NCBI GenBank assembly: GCA_964019135.1
Contig: OZ025252.1
Span: forward strand, 11,238,823 to 11,302,822
Reading direction: 5' to 3'
Length of the DNA: 64,000 nucleotides
From: Arenicola marina
Lineage: Eukaryota; Annelida; Polychaeta; Arenicolidae
Positions within the stretch are counted from its first letter, which is position 1. Each line of letters begins with the position of its first letter. The notes beneath the pieces are model-generated. The model saw only the letters and a list, made by a program, of their open reading frames with translations. It had not been told where the DNA came from and did no database searches. Positions 19,201 to 31,568 of this stretch are shown here, one piece after another. The position numbers and the translations under genes were made by a program.

Positions 19201-22200
19201 CTCTCCCCTCTGGGCCGCCTCTCCTCCCTTCTCACTCCCCTCGGGGCCGCCTCGCCTCCCTTCTCCCTCCTCTCTGGGCCGCCTCTCCTCCCTTCTCTCT
19301 CCCCTCTGGGCCGCGTCTCCTCCCTTCTCTCTCCCCTCTGGGCCGCCTCTCCTCCCTTCGCTATCCCCAATAGGCCGCCTCTCCTCCCTTCTCTCTCCCC
19401 TCTGGGCCGCCTCTCCTCCCTTCTCTCTCCCCTCTGGGCCGCGTCTCCTCCCTTCCCGCTACCCTCTGGGCCGCCTCTCCTCCCTTCGCTCTCCCCTCTG
19501 GGCCGCTTCTCCTCCCTTCTCGCTCCCCTCTGGGCCGCCTTTCCTCCCTTCTCTCTCCCCTCTGGGCCGCCTCTCCTCCCTTCGCTCTCCCCTCTGGGCC
19601 GTCTCTCCTCCCTTCTTTCTCCACTCTGGGCCGCCTCTCCTCCCTTCTCTCTCCCCTCTGGGCCGCCTCTCCTCCCTTCTCTCTCTCCTCTGGGCCGCCT
19701 CTCCTCCCTTCACTCTCCCCTCTGGGCCGCCTCTCCTCCCTTCGCTCTCTCCTCTGGGCCGCCTCTCTTCCCTTCTCTCTCCCCTCTGGGCCCCCTCTCC
19801 TCCCTTCTCTCTCCCCTCTGGGCCGCCTCTCCTCCCTTCTCTCTCCCCTCTGGGCCGCCTCTCCTCCCTTCTCTCTCCCCTCTGGGCCGCCTTTCCTCCC
19901 TTCGCTCTCCCCTCTGGGCCGCCTCTCCTCCCTTCTCTCTCCCCTCTGGGCCGCCTCTCCTCCCTTCCCCCTCCCCTCTGGGCCGCCTCTCCCCCCTTCT
20001 CTCTCCCCTCTGGGCCGCCTCTCATCCCTTCTCTCTCCTCTCTGGGCCGCCTCTCCTCCCTTCTCTCTCCCCTCTGGGCCGCCTCTCCTCCCTTCCCCCT
20101 CCCCTCTGGGCCGCCTCTCCTCCCTTCTCTCTCCCCTCTGGGCCGCCTCTCCTCCCTTCTCTCTCCCCTCTGGGCCGCCTCTCCTCCCTTCTCTCTCCCC
20201 TCTGGGCCGCCTCTCCTCCCTTCCCCCTCCCCTCTGGGCCGCCTCTCCTCCCTTCTCTCTCCCCTCTGGGCCGCCTCTCCTCCCTTCTCTCTCCCCTCTG
20301 GGCCGCCTCTCCTCCCTTCTCTCTCCCCTCTGGGCCGCCTTTCCTCCCTTCGCTCTCCCCTCTGGGCCGCCTCTCCTCCCTTCTCTCTCCCCTCTGGGCC
20401 GCCTCTCCTCCCTTCTCTCTCTGCCCTCTGGGCCGCCTCTCCTCCCTTCTCTCTCCCCTCTGGGCCGCCTCTCCTCCCTTCTCTCTCCCCTCTGGGCCGC
20501 CTCTCCTCCCTTCTCTCTCCCCTCTGGGCCGCCTCTCCTCCCTTCTCTCTCCCCTCTGGGCCGCCTCTCCTCCCTTCTCTCTCCCCTCTGGGCCGCCTCT
20601 CCTCCCTTCTCTCTCCCCTCTGGGCCGCCCTTCCTCCCTTCGCTCTCCCCTCTGGGCCGCCTCTCCTCCCTTCTCTCTCCCCTCTGGGCCGCCTCTCCTC
20701 CCTTCTCTCTCTGCCCTCTGGGCCGCCTCTCCTCCCTTCCCCCTCCCCTCTGGGCCGCCTCTCCTCCCTTCTCTCTCCCCTTTGGGCCGCGTCTCCTCCC
20801 TTCTCTCTCCCCTCTGGGCCGCGTCTCCTCCCTTCTCTCTCCCCTCTGAGCCGCCTCTCTTCCCTTCTCCCTCCCCTCTGGGCCGCCTTTCCTCCCTTCT
20901 CTCTCCCCTCTGGGCCGCCTTTCCTCCCTTCGCTCTCCCCTCTGGGCCGCCTCTCCTCCCTTCTCTCTCCCCTCTGGGCCCCCTCTCCTCCCTTCTCTCT
21001 CCCCTCTGGGCCGCCTCTCCTCCCTTCCCCCTCCCCTCTGGGCCGCCTCTCCTCCCTTCTCTCTCCCCTCTGGGCCGCCTCTCCTCCCTTCTCTCTCCCC
21101 TCTGGGCCGCCTCTCCTCCCTTCTCCCTCCCCTCTGGGCCGCCTCTCCTCCCTTCCCCCTCCCCTCTGGGCCGCCTCTCCTCCCTTCTCTCTCCCATCTG
21201 AGCCGCCTCTCTTCCCTTCTCCCTCCCCTCTTGGGCGCGTCTCCTCCCTTCTCTCTCCCCTCTGGGCCGCGTCTCCTCCCTTCTCTCTCCCCTCTGGGCC
21301 GCGTCTCCTCCCTTCTCTCTCCCCTCTGGGCCGCCTCTCTTCCCTTCTCCCTCCCCTCTGGGCCGCGTCTCCTCCCTTCTCTCTCCCCTCTGGGCCGCCT
21401 CTCCTCCCTTCTCTCTCCCCTCTGGGCCGCCTCTCCTCCCTTCTCACTCCCCTCTGGGCCGCCTCTCCTCCCTTCTCTCTCCCCTCTGGGCCGCCTCTCC
21501 TCCCTTCCCCCTCCCCTCTGGGCCGCCTCTCCTCCCTTCTCTCTCCCCTCTGGGCCGCCTCTCCTCCCTTCTCTCTCCCCTCTGGGCCGCCTCTCCTCCC
21601 TTCTCTCTCCCCTCTGGGCCGCCTCTCCTCCCTTCCCCCTCCCCTCTGGGCCGCCTCTCCTCCCTTCTCTCTCCCCTCTGGGCCGCCTCTCCTCCCTTCT
21701 CTCTCCCCTCTGGGCCGCCTTTCCTCCCTTCGCTCTCCCCTCTGGGCCGCCTCTCCTCCCTTCTCTCTCCCCTCTGGGCCGCCTCTCCTCCCTTCCCCCT
21801 CCCCTCTGGGCCGCCTCTCCTCCCTTCTCTCTCCCCTCTGGGCCGCCTCTCATCCCTTCTCTCTCCCCTCTGGGCCGCCTCTCCTCCCTTCTCTCTCCCC
21901 TCTGGGCCGCCTCTCCTCCCTTCCCCTCCCCTCTGGGCCGCCTCTCCTCCCTTCTCTCTCCCCTCTGGGCCGCCTCTCCTCCCTTCTCTCTCCCCTCTGG
22001 GCCGCCTCTCCTCCCTTCTCTCTCCCCTCTGGGCCGCCTCTCCTCCCTTCCCCCTCCCCTCTGGGCCGCCTCTCCTCCCTTCTCTCTCCCCTCTGGGCCG
22101 CCTCTCCTCCCTTCTCTCTCCCCTCTGGGCCGCCTCTCCTCCCTTCTCTCTCCCCTCTGGGCCGCCTTTCCTCCCTTCGCTCTCCCCTCTGGGCCGCCTC

Positions 22201-25200
22201 TCCTCCCTTCTCTCTCCCCTCTGGGCCGCCTCTCCTCCCTTCTCTCTCTGCCCTCTGGGCCGCCTCTCCTCCCTTCTCTCTCCCCTCTGGGCCGCCTCTC
22301 CTCCCTTCTCTCTCCCCTCTGGGCCGCCTCTCCTCCCTTCTCTCTCCCCTCTGGGCCGCCTCTCCTCCCTTCTCTCTCCCCTCTGGGCCGCCTCTCCTCC
22401 CTTCTCTCTCCCCTCTGGGCCGCCTCTCCTCCCTTCTCTCTCCCCTCTGGGCCGCCCTTCCTCCCTTCGCTCTCCCCTCTGGGCCGCCTCTCCTCCCTTC
22501 TCTCTCCCCTCTGGGCCGCCTCTCCTCCCTTCTCTCTCTGCCCTCTGGGCCGCCTCTCCTCCCTTCCCCCTCCCCTCTGGGCCGCCTCTCCTCCCTTCTC
22601 TCTCCCCTTTGGGCCGCGTCTCCTCCCTTCTCTCTCCCCTCTGGGCCGCGTCTCCTCCCTTCTCTCTCCCCTCTGAGCCGCCTCTCTTCCCTTCTCCCTC
22701 CCCTCTGGGCCGCCTTTCCTCCCTTCTCTCTCCCCTCTGGGCCGCCTTTCCTCCCTTCGCTCTCCCCTCTGGGCCGCCTCTCCTCCCTTCTCTCTCCCCT
22801 CTGGGCCCCCTCTCCTCCCTTCTCTCTCCCCTCTGGGCCGCCTCTCCTCCCTTCCCCCTCCCCTCTGGGCCGCCTTTCCTCCCTTCGCTCTCCCCTCTGG
22901 GCCGCCTCTCCTCCCTTCTCTCTCCCCTCTGGGCCGCCTCTCCTCCCTTCTCCCTCCCCTCTGGGCCGCCTCTCCTCCCTTCCCCCTCCCCTCTGGGCCG
23001 CCTCTCCTCCCTTCTCTCTCCCATCTGAGCCGCCTCTCTTCCCTTCTCCCTCCCCTCTTGGGCGCGTCTCCTCCCTTCTCTCTCCCCTCTGGGCCGCGTC
23101 TCCTCCCTTCTCTCTCCCCTCTGGGCCGCGTCTCCTCCCTTCTCTCTCCCCTCTGGGCCGCCTCTCTTCCCTTCTCCCTCCCCTCTGGGCCGCGTCTCCT
23201 CCCTTCTCTCTCCCCTCTGGGCCGCCTCTCCTCCCTTCTCTCTCCCCTCTGGGCCGCCTCTCCTCCCTTCTCACTCCCCTCTGGGCCGCCTCTCCTCCCT
23301 TCTCTCTCCCCTCTGGGCCGCCTCTCCTCCCTTCCCCCTCCCCTCTGGGCCGCCTCTCCTCCCTTCTCTCTCCCCTCTGGGCCGCCTCTCCTCCCTTCTC
23401 TCTCCCCTCTGGGCCGCCTCTCCTCCCTTCTCTCTCCCCTCTGGGCCGCCTCTCCTCCCTTCCCCCTCCCCTCTGGGCCGCCTCTCCTCCCTTCTCTCTC
23501 CCCTCTGGGCCGCCTCTCCTCCCTTCTCTCTCCCCTCTGGGCCGCCTCTCCTCCCTTCTCTCTCCCCTCTGGGCCGCCTTTCCTCCCTTCGCTCTCCCCT
23601 CTGGGCCGCCTCTCCTCCCTTCTCTCTCCCCTCTGGGCCGCCTCTCCTCCCTTCTCTCTCTGCCCTCTGGGCCGCCTCTCCTCCCTTCTCTCTCCCCTCT
23701 GGGCCGCCTCTCCTCCCTTCTCTCTCCCCTCTGGGCCGCCTCTCCTCCCTTCTCTCTCCCCTCTGGGCCGCCTCTCCTCCCTTCTCTCTCCCCTCTGGGC
23801 CGCCTCTCCTCCCTTCTCTCTCCCCTCTGGGCCGCCTCTCCTCCCTTCTCTCTCCCCTCTGGGCCGCCCTTCCTCCCTTCGCTCTCCCCTCTGGGCCGCC
23901 TCTCCTCCCTTCTCTCTCCCCTCTGGGCCGCCTCTCCTCCCTTCTCTCTCTGCCCTCTGGGCCGCCTCTCCTCCCTTCCCCCTCCCCTCTGGGCCGCCTC
24001 TCCTCCCTTCTCTCTCCCCTTTGGGCCGCGTCTCCTCCCTTCGCTCTCCCCTCTGGGCCGCGTCTCCTCCCTTCTCTCTCCCCTCTGAGCCGCCTCTCTT
24101 CCCTTCTCCCTCCCCTCTGGGCCGCCTTTCCTCCCTTCTCTCTCCCCTCTGGGCCGCCTTTCCTCCCTTCGCTCTCCCCTCTGGGCCGCCTCTCCTCCCT
24201 TCTCTCTCCCCTCTGGGCCCCCTCTCCTCCCTTCTCTCTCCCCTCTGGGCCGCCTCTCCTCCCTTCCCCCTCCCCTCTGGGCCGCCTCTCCTCCCTTCTC
24301 TCTCCCCTCTGGGCCGCCTCTCCTCCCTTCTCTCTCCCCTCTGGGCCGCCTCTCCTCCCTTCTCCCTCCCCTCTGGGCCGCCTCTCCTCCCTTCCCCCTC
24401 CCCTCTGGGCCGCCTCTCCTCCCTTCTCTCTCCCATCTGAGCCGCCTCTCTTCCCTTCTCCCTCCCCTCTTGGGCGCGTCTCCTCCCTTCTCTCTCCCCT
24501 CTGGGCCGCGTCTCCTCCCTTCTCTCTCCCCTCTGGGCCGCGTCTCCTCCCTTCTCTCTCCCCTCTGGGCCGCCTCTCTTCCCTTCTCCCTCCCCTCTGG
24601 GCCGCGTCTCCTCCCTTCTCTCTCCCCTCTGGGCCGCCTCTCCTCCCTTCTCTCTCCCCTCTGGGCCGCCTCTCCTCCCTTCTCACTCCCCTCGGGGCCG
24701 CCTCGCCTCCCTTCTCCCTCCTCTCTGGGCCGCCTCTCCTCCCTTCTCTCTCCCCTCTGGGCCGCCTCTCCTCCCTTCTCTCTCCCCTCTGGGCCGCCTC
24801 TCCTCCCTTCGCTCTCCCCAATAGGCCGCCTCTCCTCCCTTCTCTCTCCCCTCTGGGCCGCCTCTCCTCCCTTCTCTCTCCCCTCTGGGCCGCGTCTCCT
24901 CCCTTCCCGCTACCCTCTGGGCCGCCTCTCCTCCCTTCGCTCTCCCCTCTGGGCCGCCTCTCCTCCCTTCTCGCTCCCCTCTGGGCCGCCTTTCCTCCCT
25001 TCTCTCTCCCCTCTGGGCCGCCTCTCCTCCCTTCGCTCTCCCCTCTGGGCCGCCTCTCCTCCCTTCTCGCTCCCCTCTGGGCCGCCTTTCCTCCCTTCTC
25101 TCTCCCCTCTGGGCCCCCTCTCCTCCCTTCTCTCTCCCCTCTGGGCCGCCTCTCCTCCCTTCCCCCTCCCCTCTGGGCCGCCTCTCCTCCCTTCTCTCTC

Positions 25201-28200
25201 CCCTCTGGGCCGCCTCTCCTCCCTTCTCTCTCCCCTCTGGGCCGCCTCTCCTCCCTTCTCCCTCCCCTCTGGGCCGCCTCTCCTCCCTTCCCCCTCCCCT
25301 CTGGGCCGCCTCTCCTCCCTTCTCTCTCCCATCTGAGCCGCCTCTCTTCCCTTCTCCCTCCCCTCTTGGGCGCGTCTCCTCCCTTCTCTCTCCCCTCTGG
25401 GCCGCGTCTCCTCCCTTCTCTCTCCCCTCTGGGCCGCGTCTCCTCCCTTCTCTCTCCCCTCTGGGCCGCCTCTCTTCCCTTCTCCCTCCCCTCTGGGCCG
25501 CGTCTCCTCCCTTCTCTCTCCCCTCTGGGCCGCCTCTCCTCCCTTCTCTCTCCCCTCTGGGCCGCCTCTCCTCCCTTCTCACTCCCCTCGGGGCCGCCTC
25601 GCCTCCCTTCTCCCTCCTCTCTGGGCCGCCTCTCCTCCCTTCTCTCTCCCCTCTGGGCCGCCTCTCCTCCCTTCTCTCTCCCCTCTGGGCCGCCTCTCCT
25701 CCCTTCGCTCTCCCCAATAGGCCGCCTCTCCTCCCTTCTCTCTCCCCTCTGGGCCGCCTCTCCTCCCTTCTCTCTCCCCTCTGGGCCGCGTCTCCTCCCT
25801 TCCCGCTACCCTCTGGGCCGCCTCTCCTCCCTTCGCTCTCCCCTCTGGGCCGCCTCTCCTCCCTTCTCCCTCCCCTCTGGGCCGCCTTTCCTCCCTTCTC
25901 TCTCCCCTCTGGGCCGCCTCTCCTCCCTTCGCTCTCCCCTCTGGGCCGCCTCTCCTCCCTTCTCGCTCCCCTCTGGGCCGCCTTTCCTCCCTTCTCTCTC
26001 CCCTCTGGGCCCCCTCTCCTCCCTTCTCCCTCCCCTCTGGGCCGCCTCTCCTCCCTTCCCCCTCCCCTCTGGGCCGCCTCTCCTCCCTTCTCTCTCCCCT
26101 CTGGGCCGCCTCTCCTCCCTTCTCTCTCCCCTCTGGGCCGCCTCTCCTCCCTTCTCCCTCCCCTCTGGGCCGCCTCTCCTCCCTTCCCCCTCCCCTCTGG
26201 GCCGCCTCTCCTCCCTTCTCTCTCCCATCTGAGCCGCCTCTCTTCCCTTCTCCCTCCCCTCTTGGGCGCGTCTCCTCCCTTCTCTCTCCCCTCTGGGCCG
26301 CGTCTCCTCCCTTCTCTCTCCCCTCTGGGCCGCGTCTCCTCCCTTCTCTCTCCCCTCTGGGCCGCGTCTCCTCCCTTCTCTCTCCCCTCTGGGCCGCGTC
26401 TCCTCCCTTCGCTCTCCCCTCTGGGCCGCGTCTCCTCCCTTCTCTCTCCCCTCTGGGCCGCCTCTCCTCCCTTCTCTCTCCCCTCTGGGCCGCCTCTCCT
26501 CCCTTCTCACTCCCCTCGGGGCCGCCTCGCCTCCCTTCTCCCTCCTCTCTGGGCCGCCTCTCCTCCCTTCTCCCTCCCCTCTGGGCCGCCTCTCCTCCCT
26601 TCTCTCTCCCCTCTGGGCCGCCTCTCCTCCCTTCGCTCTCCCCAATAGGCCGCCTCTCCTCCCTTCTCTCTCCCCTCTGGGCCGCCTCTCCTCCCTTCTC
26701 TCTCCCCTCTGGGCCGCGTCTCCTCCCTTCCCGCTACCCTCTGGGCCGCCTCTCCTCCCTTCGCTCTCCCCTCTGGGCCGCCTCTCCTCCCTTCTCGCTC
26801 CCCTCTGGGCCGCCTTTCCTCCCTTCTCTCTCCCCTCTGGGCCGCCTCTCCTCCCTTCGCTCTCCCCTCTGGGCCGTCTCTCCTCCCTTCTCTCTCCCCT
26901 CTGGGCCGCCTCTCCTCCCTTCTCTCTCCCCTCTGGGCCGCCTCTCCTCCCTTCTCTCTCTCCTCTGGGCCGCCTCTCCTCCCTTCACTCTCCCCTCTGG
27001 GCCGCCTCTCCTCCCTTCGCTCTCTCCTCTGGGCCGCCTCTCTTCCCTTCTCTCTCCCCTCTGGGCCCCCTCTCCTCCCTTCTCTCTCCCCTCTGGGCCG
27101 CCTCTCCTCCCTTCTCTCTCCCCTCTGGGCCGCCTCTCCTCCCTTCTCTCTCCCCTCTGGGCCGCCTTTCCTCCCTTCGCTCTCCCCTCTGGGCCGCCTC
27201 TCCTCCCTTCTCCCTCCCCTCTGGGCCGCCTCTCCTCCCTTCTCTCTCCCCTCTGGGCCGCCTCTCCTCCCTTCTCTCTCCCCTCTGGGCCGCCTTTCCT
27301 CCCTTCGCTCTCCCCTCTGGGCCGCCTCTCCTCCCTTCTCTCTCCCCTCTGGGCCCCCTCTCCTCCCTTCTCTCTCCCCTCTGGGCCGCCTCTCCTCCCT
27401 TCTCTCTCCCCTCTGGGCCGCCTCTCCTCCCTTCCCCCTCCCCTCTGGGCCGCCTCTCCTCCCTTCTCTCTCCCCTCTGGGCCGCCTCTCCTCCCTTCTC
27501 TCTCCCCTCTGGGCCGCCTCTCCTCCCTTCTCTCTCCCCTCGGGGCCGCCTCTCCTCCCTTCGCTCTCCCCTCTGGGCCGCCTCTCCTCCCTTCTCCCTC
27601 CCCTCTGGGCCGCGTCTCCTCCCTTCTCTCTCCCCTCTGGGCCGCCTCTCCTCCCTTCCCCCTCCCCTCTGGGCCGCCTCTCCTCCCTTCTCTCTCCCCT
27701 CTGGGCCGCCTCTCCTCCCTTCTCTCTCCCCTCTGGGCCGCCTCTCCTCCCTTCTCTCTCCCCTCTGGGCCGCCTTTCCTCCCTTCGCTCTCCCCTCTGG
27801 GCCGCCTCTCCTCCCTTCTCTCTCCCCTCTGGGCCGCCTCTCCTCCCTTCTTTCTCTGCCCTCTGGGCCGCCTCTCCTCCCTTCTCTCTCCCCTCTGGGC
27901 CGCCTCTCCTCCCTTCTCTCTCCCCTCTGGGCCGCCTCTCCTCCCTTCTCTCTCCCCTCTGGGCCGCCTCTCCTCCCTTCTCTCTCCCCTCTGGGCCGCC
28001 TCTCCTCCCTTCTCTCTCCCCTCTGGGCCGCCTCTCCTCCCTTCTCTCTCCCCTCTGGGCCGCCTTTCCTCCCTTCGCTCTCCCCTCTGGGCCGCCTCTC
28101 CTCCCTTCTCTCTCCCCTCTGGGCCGCCTCTCCTCCCTTCTCTCTCTGCCCTCTGGGCTGCCTCTCCTCCCTTCTCTCTCCCCTCTGGGCCGCCTCTCCT

Positions 28201-28290
28201 CCCTTCTCGCTCCCCTCTGGGCCGCCTCTCCTCCCTTCTCGCTCCCCTCTGGGCCGCCTCTCCTCCCTTCTCTCTCCCCTCTGGGCCACC
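16252..28290. repeat. 32-bp C/T-rich minisatellite, about 375 copies (12 kb)
   Basis: The unit is 32 bp and contains GGGCCGCCTCTCCTCCCTTC followed by TCTCTCCCCTCT. Almost all of the plus strand is pyrimidine except the GGGCCG core. The unit has no stop codon in several frames on either strand, and three units equal 32 codons, so frames of up to 1691 codons (24436-19361, minus) run through without being genes. A marker variant (CCCATCTGAGCC with CTTGGGCGCG) recurs near 21191, 23019, 24431, 25327 and 26222, giving block spacings of 1827, 1412, 896 and 896 bp (896 is exactly 28 units). The left 2.7 kb is more heterogeneous, with CCTATAGG and CTAGTCCC variants. Confidence 0.97.
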
Positions 28291-29200
28291 TCTCCTCCGT
28301 TATTTCTCCCGGCGGCGTCACTTTTCGTTGCTTGGCGACGCCGAGCAGTCGAAGCCGTTTAATCTCCCTGAGTATATTCCCTATTATCGCCTGAGGATCA
28401 ATCTTCATCACACCTGCCGCACCTGGATCTTACCAGACCGCTAAATGAAAACCGGGTATGCGTTGCTGGTCCTCGCCGTGAACTGTGACATGGGAGGTGG
28501 GAATTCCCCCGCATGGCGTCACGTGCTGCTCTGGGCGCTCATAACGCCGCATCATGTCATGGCAGGGCGATAATTAGAAGCGATGAAAGTGGCGTCCGGC
28601 CGTGGTTGTAAGTGGGTGGGCGGATATCAACACCGCATACAGTCGCACCCGTGTCGCCTCGGGGCAGTAAAACGCCGGAACTATTATAACCCGTCAGAGA
28701 GGGCGACAAACCAAGTCAGGTAACGAGGCTAGGGAAGGGACACGACGGGGGAAATAACTCCAGCCGCTCATCGCCCCCCCCCCCTTCCCCACCGATGGAC
28801 ACGACTCTGCCTTGACATTGACACCCGTCTCCCGTCGCCTTTCTCGGCCACCACCTGTACTAATTTCATTGAACGTCTAGTCAGCAGTCGTTCTTTTCTC
28901 CCAATCTCTCAATAGCCCTGACAATACCCCGCAGGTGTTCCCCCGTCCATTGCATTTAGCTGCCTGTCCTAATGGCCCCCTAGTGCAGTTTAGTGGTCGG
29001 ACCCCATTGACTCCCATGACTAAACTGTGCCCCCCGCGCACGCTGCGAGATGGCTTTCCTTGCATGTGTCTTAATGGCTGACATTCTAGGCGGCTGACAC
29101 GGCTCCAGTCGCTGTCCCAGTCTCCAGCTCACGTGGTCTGTGCCACCTGGTCCGTGATATCCCGCCTCATCCCGCACTGGCTACTGCTAAAACATATATG
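28291..29200. other. Low-copy GC-rich DNA
   Basis: No gene found. Contains a run of eleven C at 28774-28784. A minus-strand frame enters the 32-bp array from an ATG at 28411, but its first 40 residues match nothing I know and the rest is repeat. Confidence 0.4.
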
Positions 29201-30338
29201 CTTCGCTAATATGATCTGTAAGTGACGTCACAATTCGTCACAAGTGTGTCGCAATTCGTCTTTCGTGCGTCTTAAATAAAGAACTTAACTTTTTCGTGTC
29301 GATATGTTGGTAGAGGCCACTTTAACATGTAATTTTCCATCATATTGGATACGTTCAGTAAACTAGGCGCACAACAGCTAGATGATTGCCCAATGTTTAC
29401 ACTGATCTGGAGTGATGGGGTGACAACTATGGACAGCCTTTGCCGTCAAAATTACAGTTTTTCAATCCTGAATGCAACTACCATTCAAATAGGCAAGTTT
29501 CAAAAGAACAACGTTGTAAGTTTATTGCATTAACATTATCTTTCTAAATTACTTCAGTTCGTTACATTCATAGTTTTATGGGTATTTTGACAAACAGTTT
29601 CATGAGAATCACAAACTAGACCAGTACTGTCGCTTTTCCATTTCCACAGTGAGCAAGCTGACATGTGCTTATCAGCTTATAATGCTTAGGATCAAATTGT
29701 GTAGCATTTCTAAGTTAAACTGGTGCGGCAAACTTACTATCCAAGAAGTATATACATGTATACAGTTGGCTTCAGTCATACCTCAGTTCAATGGGTAGAT
29801 AATTTAACCTTCCTCTATATGGGAATGCTGGAATTAAGCCTTAATTTATAAAACAAAAAGTGTTTAGCTTTTTATTAGTGGAGACTTGTGTTGATAAAAA
29901 ATAATAACTTGTATAGCTGATGTGTCTATGTTCAGCTTACTAATAGCTTTAGTTCTGCATCAATCTTTAATTGTAACATTTCCTTTTAATTTGATTAATT
30001 AACTTACACTTTCTTTTGCTACTTTTGACATAAACACACAAGGAAACACAAATTATTTGAAAATTGTGGCATCTTTAAATACATGTTGATTTTCATCAAG
30101 AATCTGCAATGTAAACATGCAGAATCAATATTAAAACAATGTATAATCTTCATGATTCACTACTTTTTTGCTCATACATTGGATAAAAATAATGATAATA
30201 AATCCAAGTTTCTTTTAGTCTCTTGCACTGGATTTGCTTCTATCATATCAGTTTGGGTTGACAACATATGGTGTAAAATAAAACACGCAGGTATTTCATA
30301 TCTAGCAGATACAAAAACTAAGTGAAGCTACAACATAT
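29201..30338. other. Low-copy AT-rich DNA
   Basis: Composition changes sharply from the preceding stretch. The longest frame is 80 codons (30083-30325, plus), with no recognisable motif. No RNA gene seen. Confidence 0.4.
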
Positions 30339-30560
30339 AACCTTTGTCTTTCAGTCCGTTGTCTATTCCATGGAATCCGTCCCCATATAACCTTTGTCTT
30401 TCAGTCGGTTGTCTATTTCATGGAATCAATCCCCAAATAACCTTTGTTTTTCAGTCCGTTGTCTATTTCATGGAATCAATCCCCATATAACCTTTGTCTT
30501 TCAGTCCGTTGTTTATTTCATGGAATCAATCCCCAAATAGCCGTTGTCTATTTCTTGGAA
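30339..30560. repeat. 50-bp tandem repeat, about 4 copies
   Basis: AACCTTTGTCTTTCAGTCCG begins copies at 30339, 30389, 30439 and 30489; a decayed partial copy follows. Each copy contains CCTTTGTCTTTCAG, which looks like a polypyrimidine tract and 3' splice site, followed by TTGTCTATTTCATGGAATC. Confidence 0.9.
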
Positions 30561-30693
30561 TTAGTCCCCTCCCCTCAATTACGCCACCACATAAAATCCA
30601 CCCCTTTGCTGCAAGTCATGTACAAATGGAATGTGACCAAGAGGCCAACTCATGCCGGTATACTTTACATCGATGTGCAATGATGTTCGTTCA

Positions 30694-31568
30694 TGACACG
30701 CCCTCTGTCTGGAGATGACACGCCCTCTGTCTGGAGATGACACGCCCTCTGTCTGGAGATGACACGCCCTCTGTCTGGAGATGACACGCCCTCTGTCTGG
30801 AGATGACACGCCCTCTGTCTGGAGATGACACGCCCTCTGTCTGGAGATGACACGCCCTCTGTCTGGAGATGACACGCCCCCTGTCTGGAGATGACACGCC
30901 CCCTGTCTGGAGATGACACGCCCCCTGTCTGGAGATGACACGCCCCCTGTCTGGAGATGACACGCCCTCTGTCTGGAGATGACACGCCCTCTGTCTGGAG
31001 ATGACACGCCCTCTGTCTGGAGATGACACGCCCTCTGTCTGGAGATGACACGCCCTCTGTCTGGAGATGACACGCCCTCTGTCTGGAGATGACACGCCCT
31101 CTGTCTGGAGATGACACGCCCTGGAGATGACACGCCCTCTGTCTGGAGATGACATGCCCTCTGTCTGGAGATGACACGCCCTCTGTCTGGAGATGACACG
31201 CCCTCTGTCTGGAGATGACACGCCCTCTGTTTGGAGATGACACGCCCTCTGTCTGGAAATGACACGCCCTCTGTCTGGAGATGACACGCCCTCTGTCTGG
31301 AGATGACACGCCCCCTGTCTGGAGATGACACGCCCTCTGTCTGGAGATGACACGCCCTCTGTCTGGAGATGACACGCCCTCTGTCTGGAGATGACACGCC
31401 CTCTGTCTGGAGATGACACGCCCTCTGTCTGGAGATGACACGCCCTGGAGATGACACGCCCTCTGTCTGGAGATGACACGCCCTCTGTCTGGAGATGACA
31501 CGCCCTCTGTCTGGAGATGACACGCCCTCTGTCTGGAGATGACACGCCCTCTGTCTGGAGATGACACG
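30694..31568. repeat. 22-bp minisatellite, about 40 copies
   Basis: The unit is 22 bp: ACACGCCCTCTGTCTGGAGA plus TG. A C-for-T variant (CGCCCCCTG) is clustered near 30888-30960. Two shortened 16-bp units (ACGCCCTGGAGATG context) occur at 31117 and 31441, 324 bp apart, which equals 14 full units plus one short one and points to a block duplication. Confidence 0.97.

Noticed and set aside
19361..24436. A 1691-codon minus-strand ORF rich in Arg, Glu and Gly
   Set aside because: It lies wholly in the 32-bp array. The unit has no stop in several frames on both strands, and the frame simply cycles through the three phases of the unit.
26507..28411. Gene starting at the ATG at 28411 and reading into the 32-bp array
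   Set aside because: Only about 40 non-repeat residues with no recognisable motif; the remainder is repeat.
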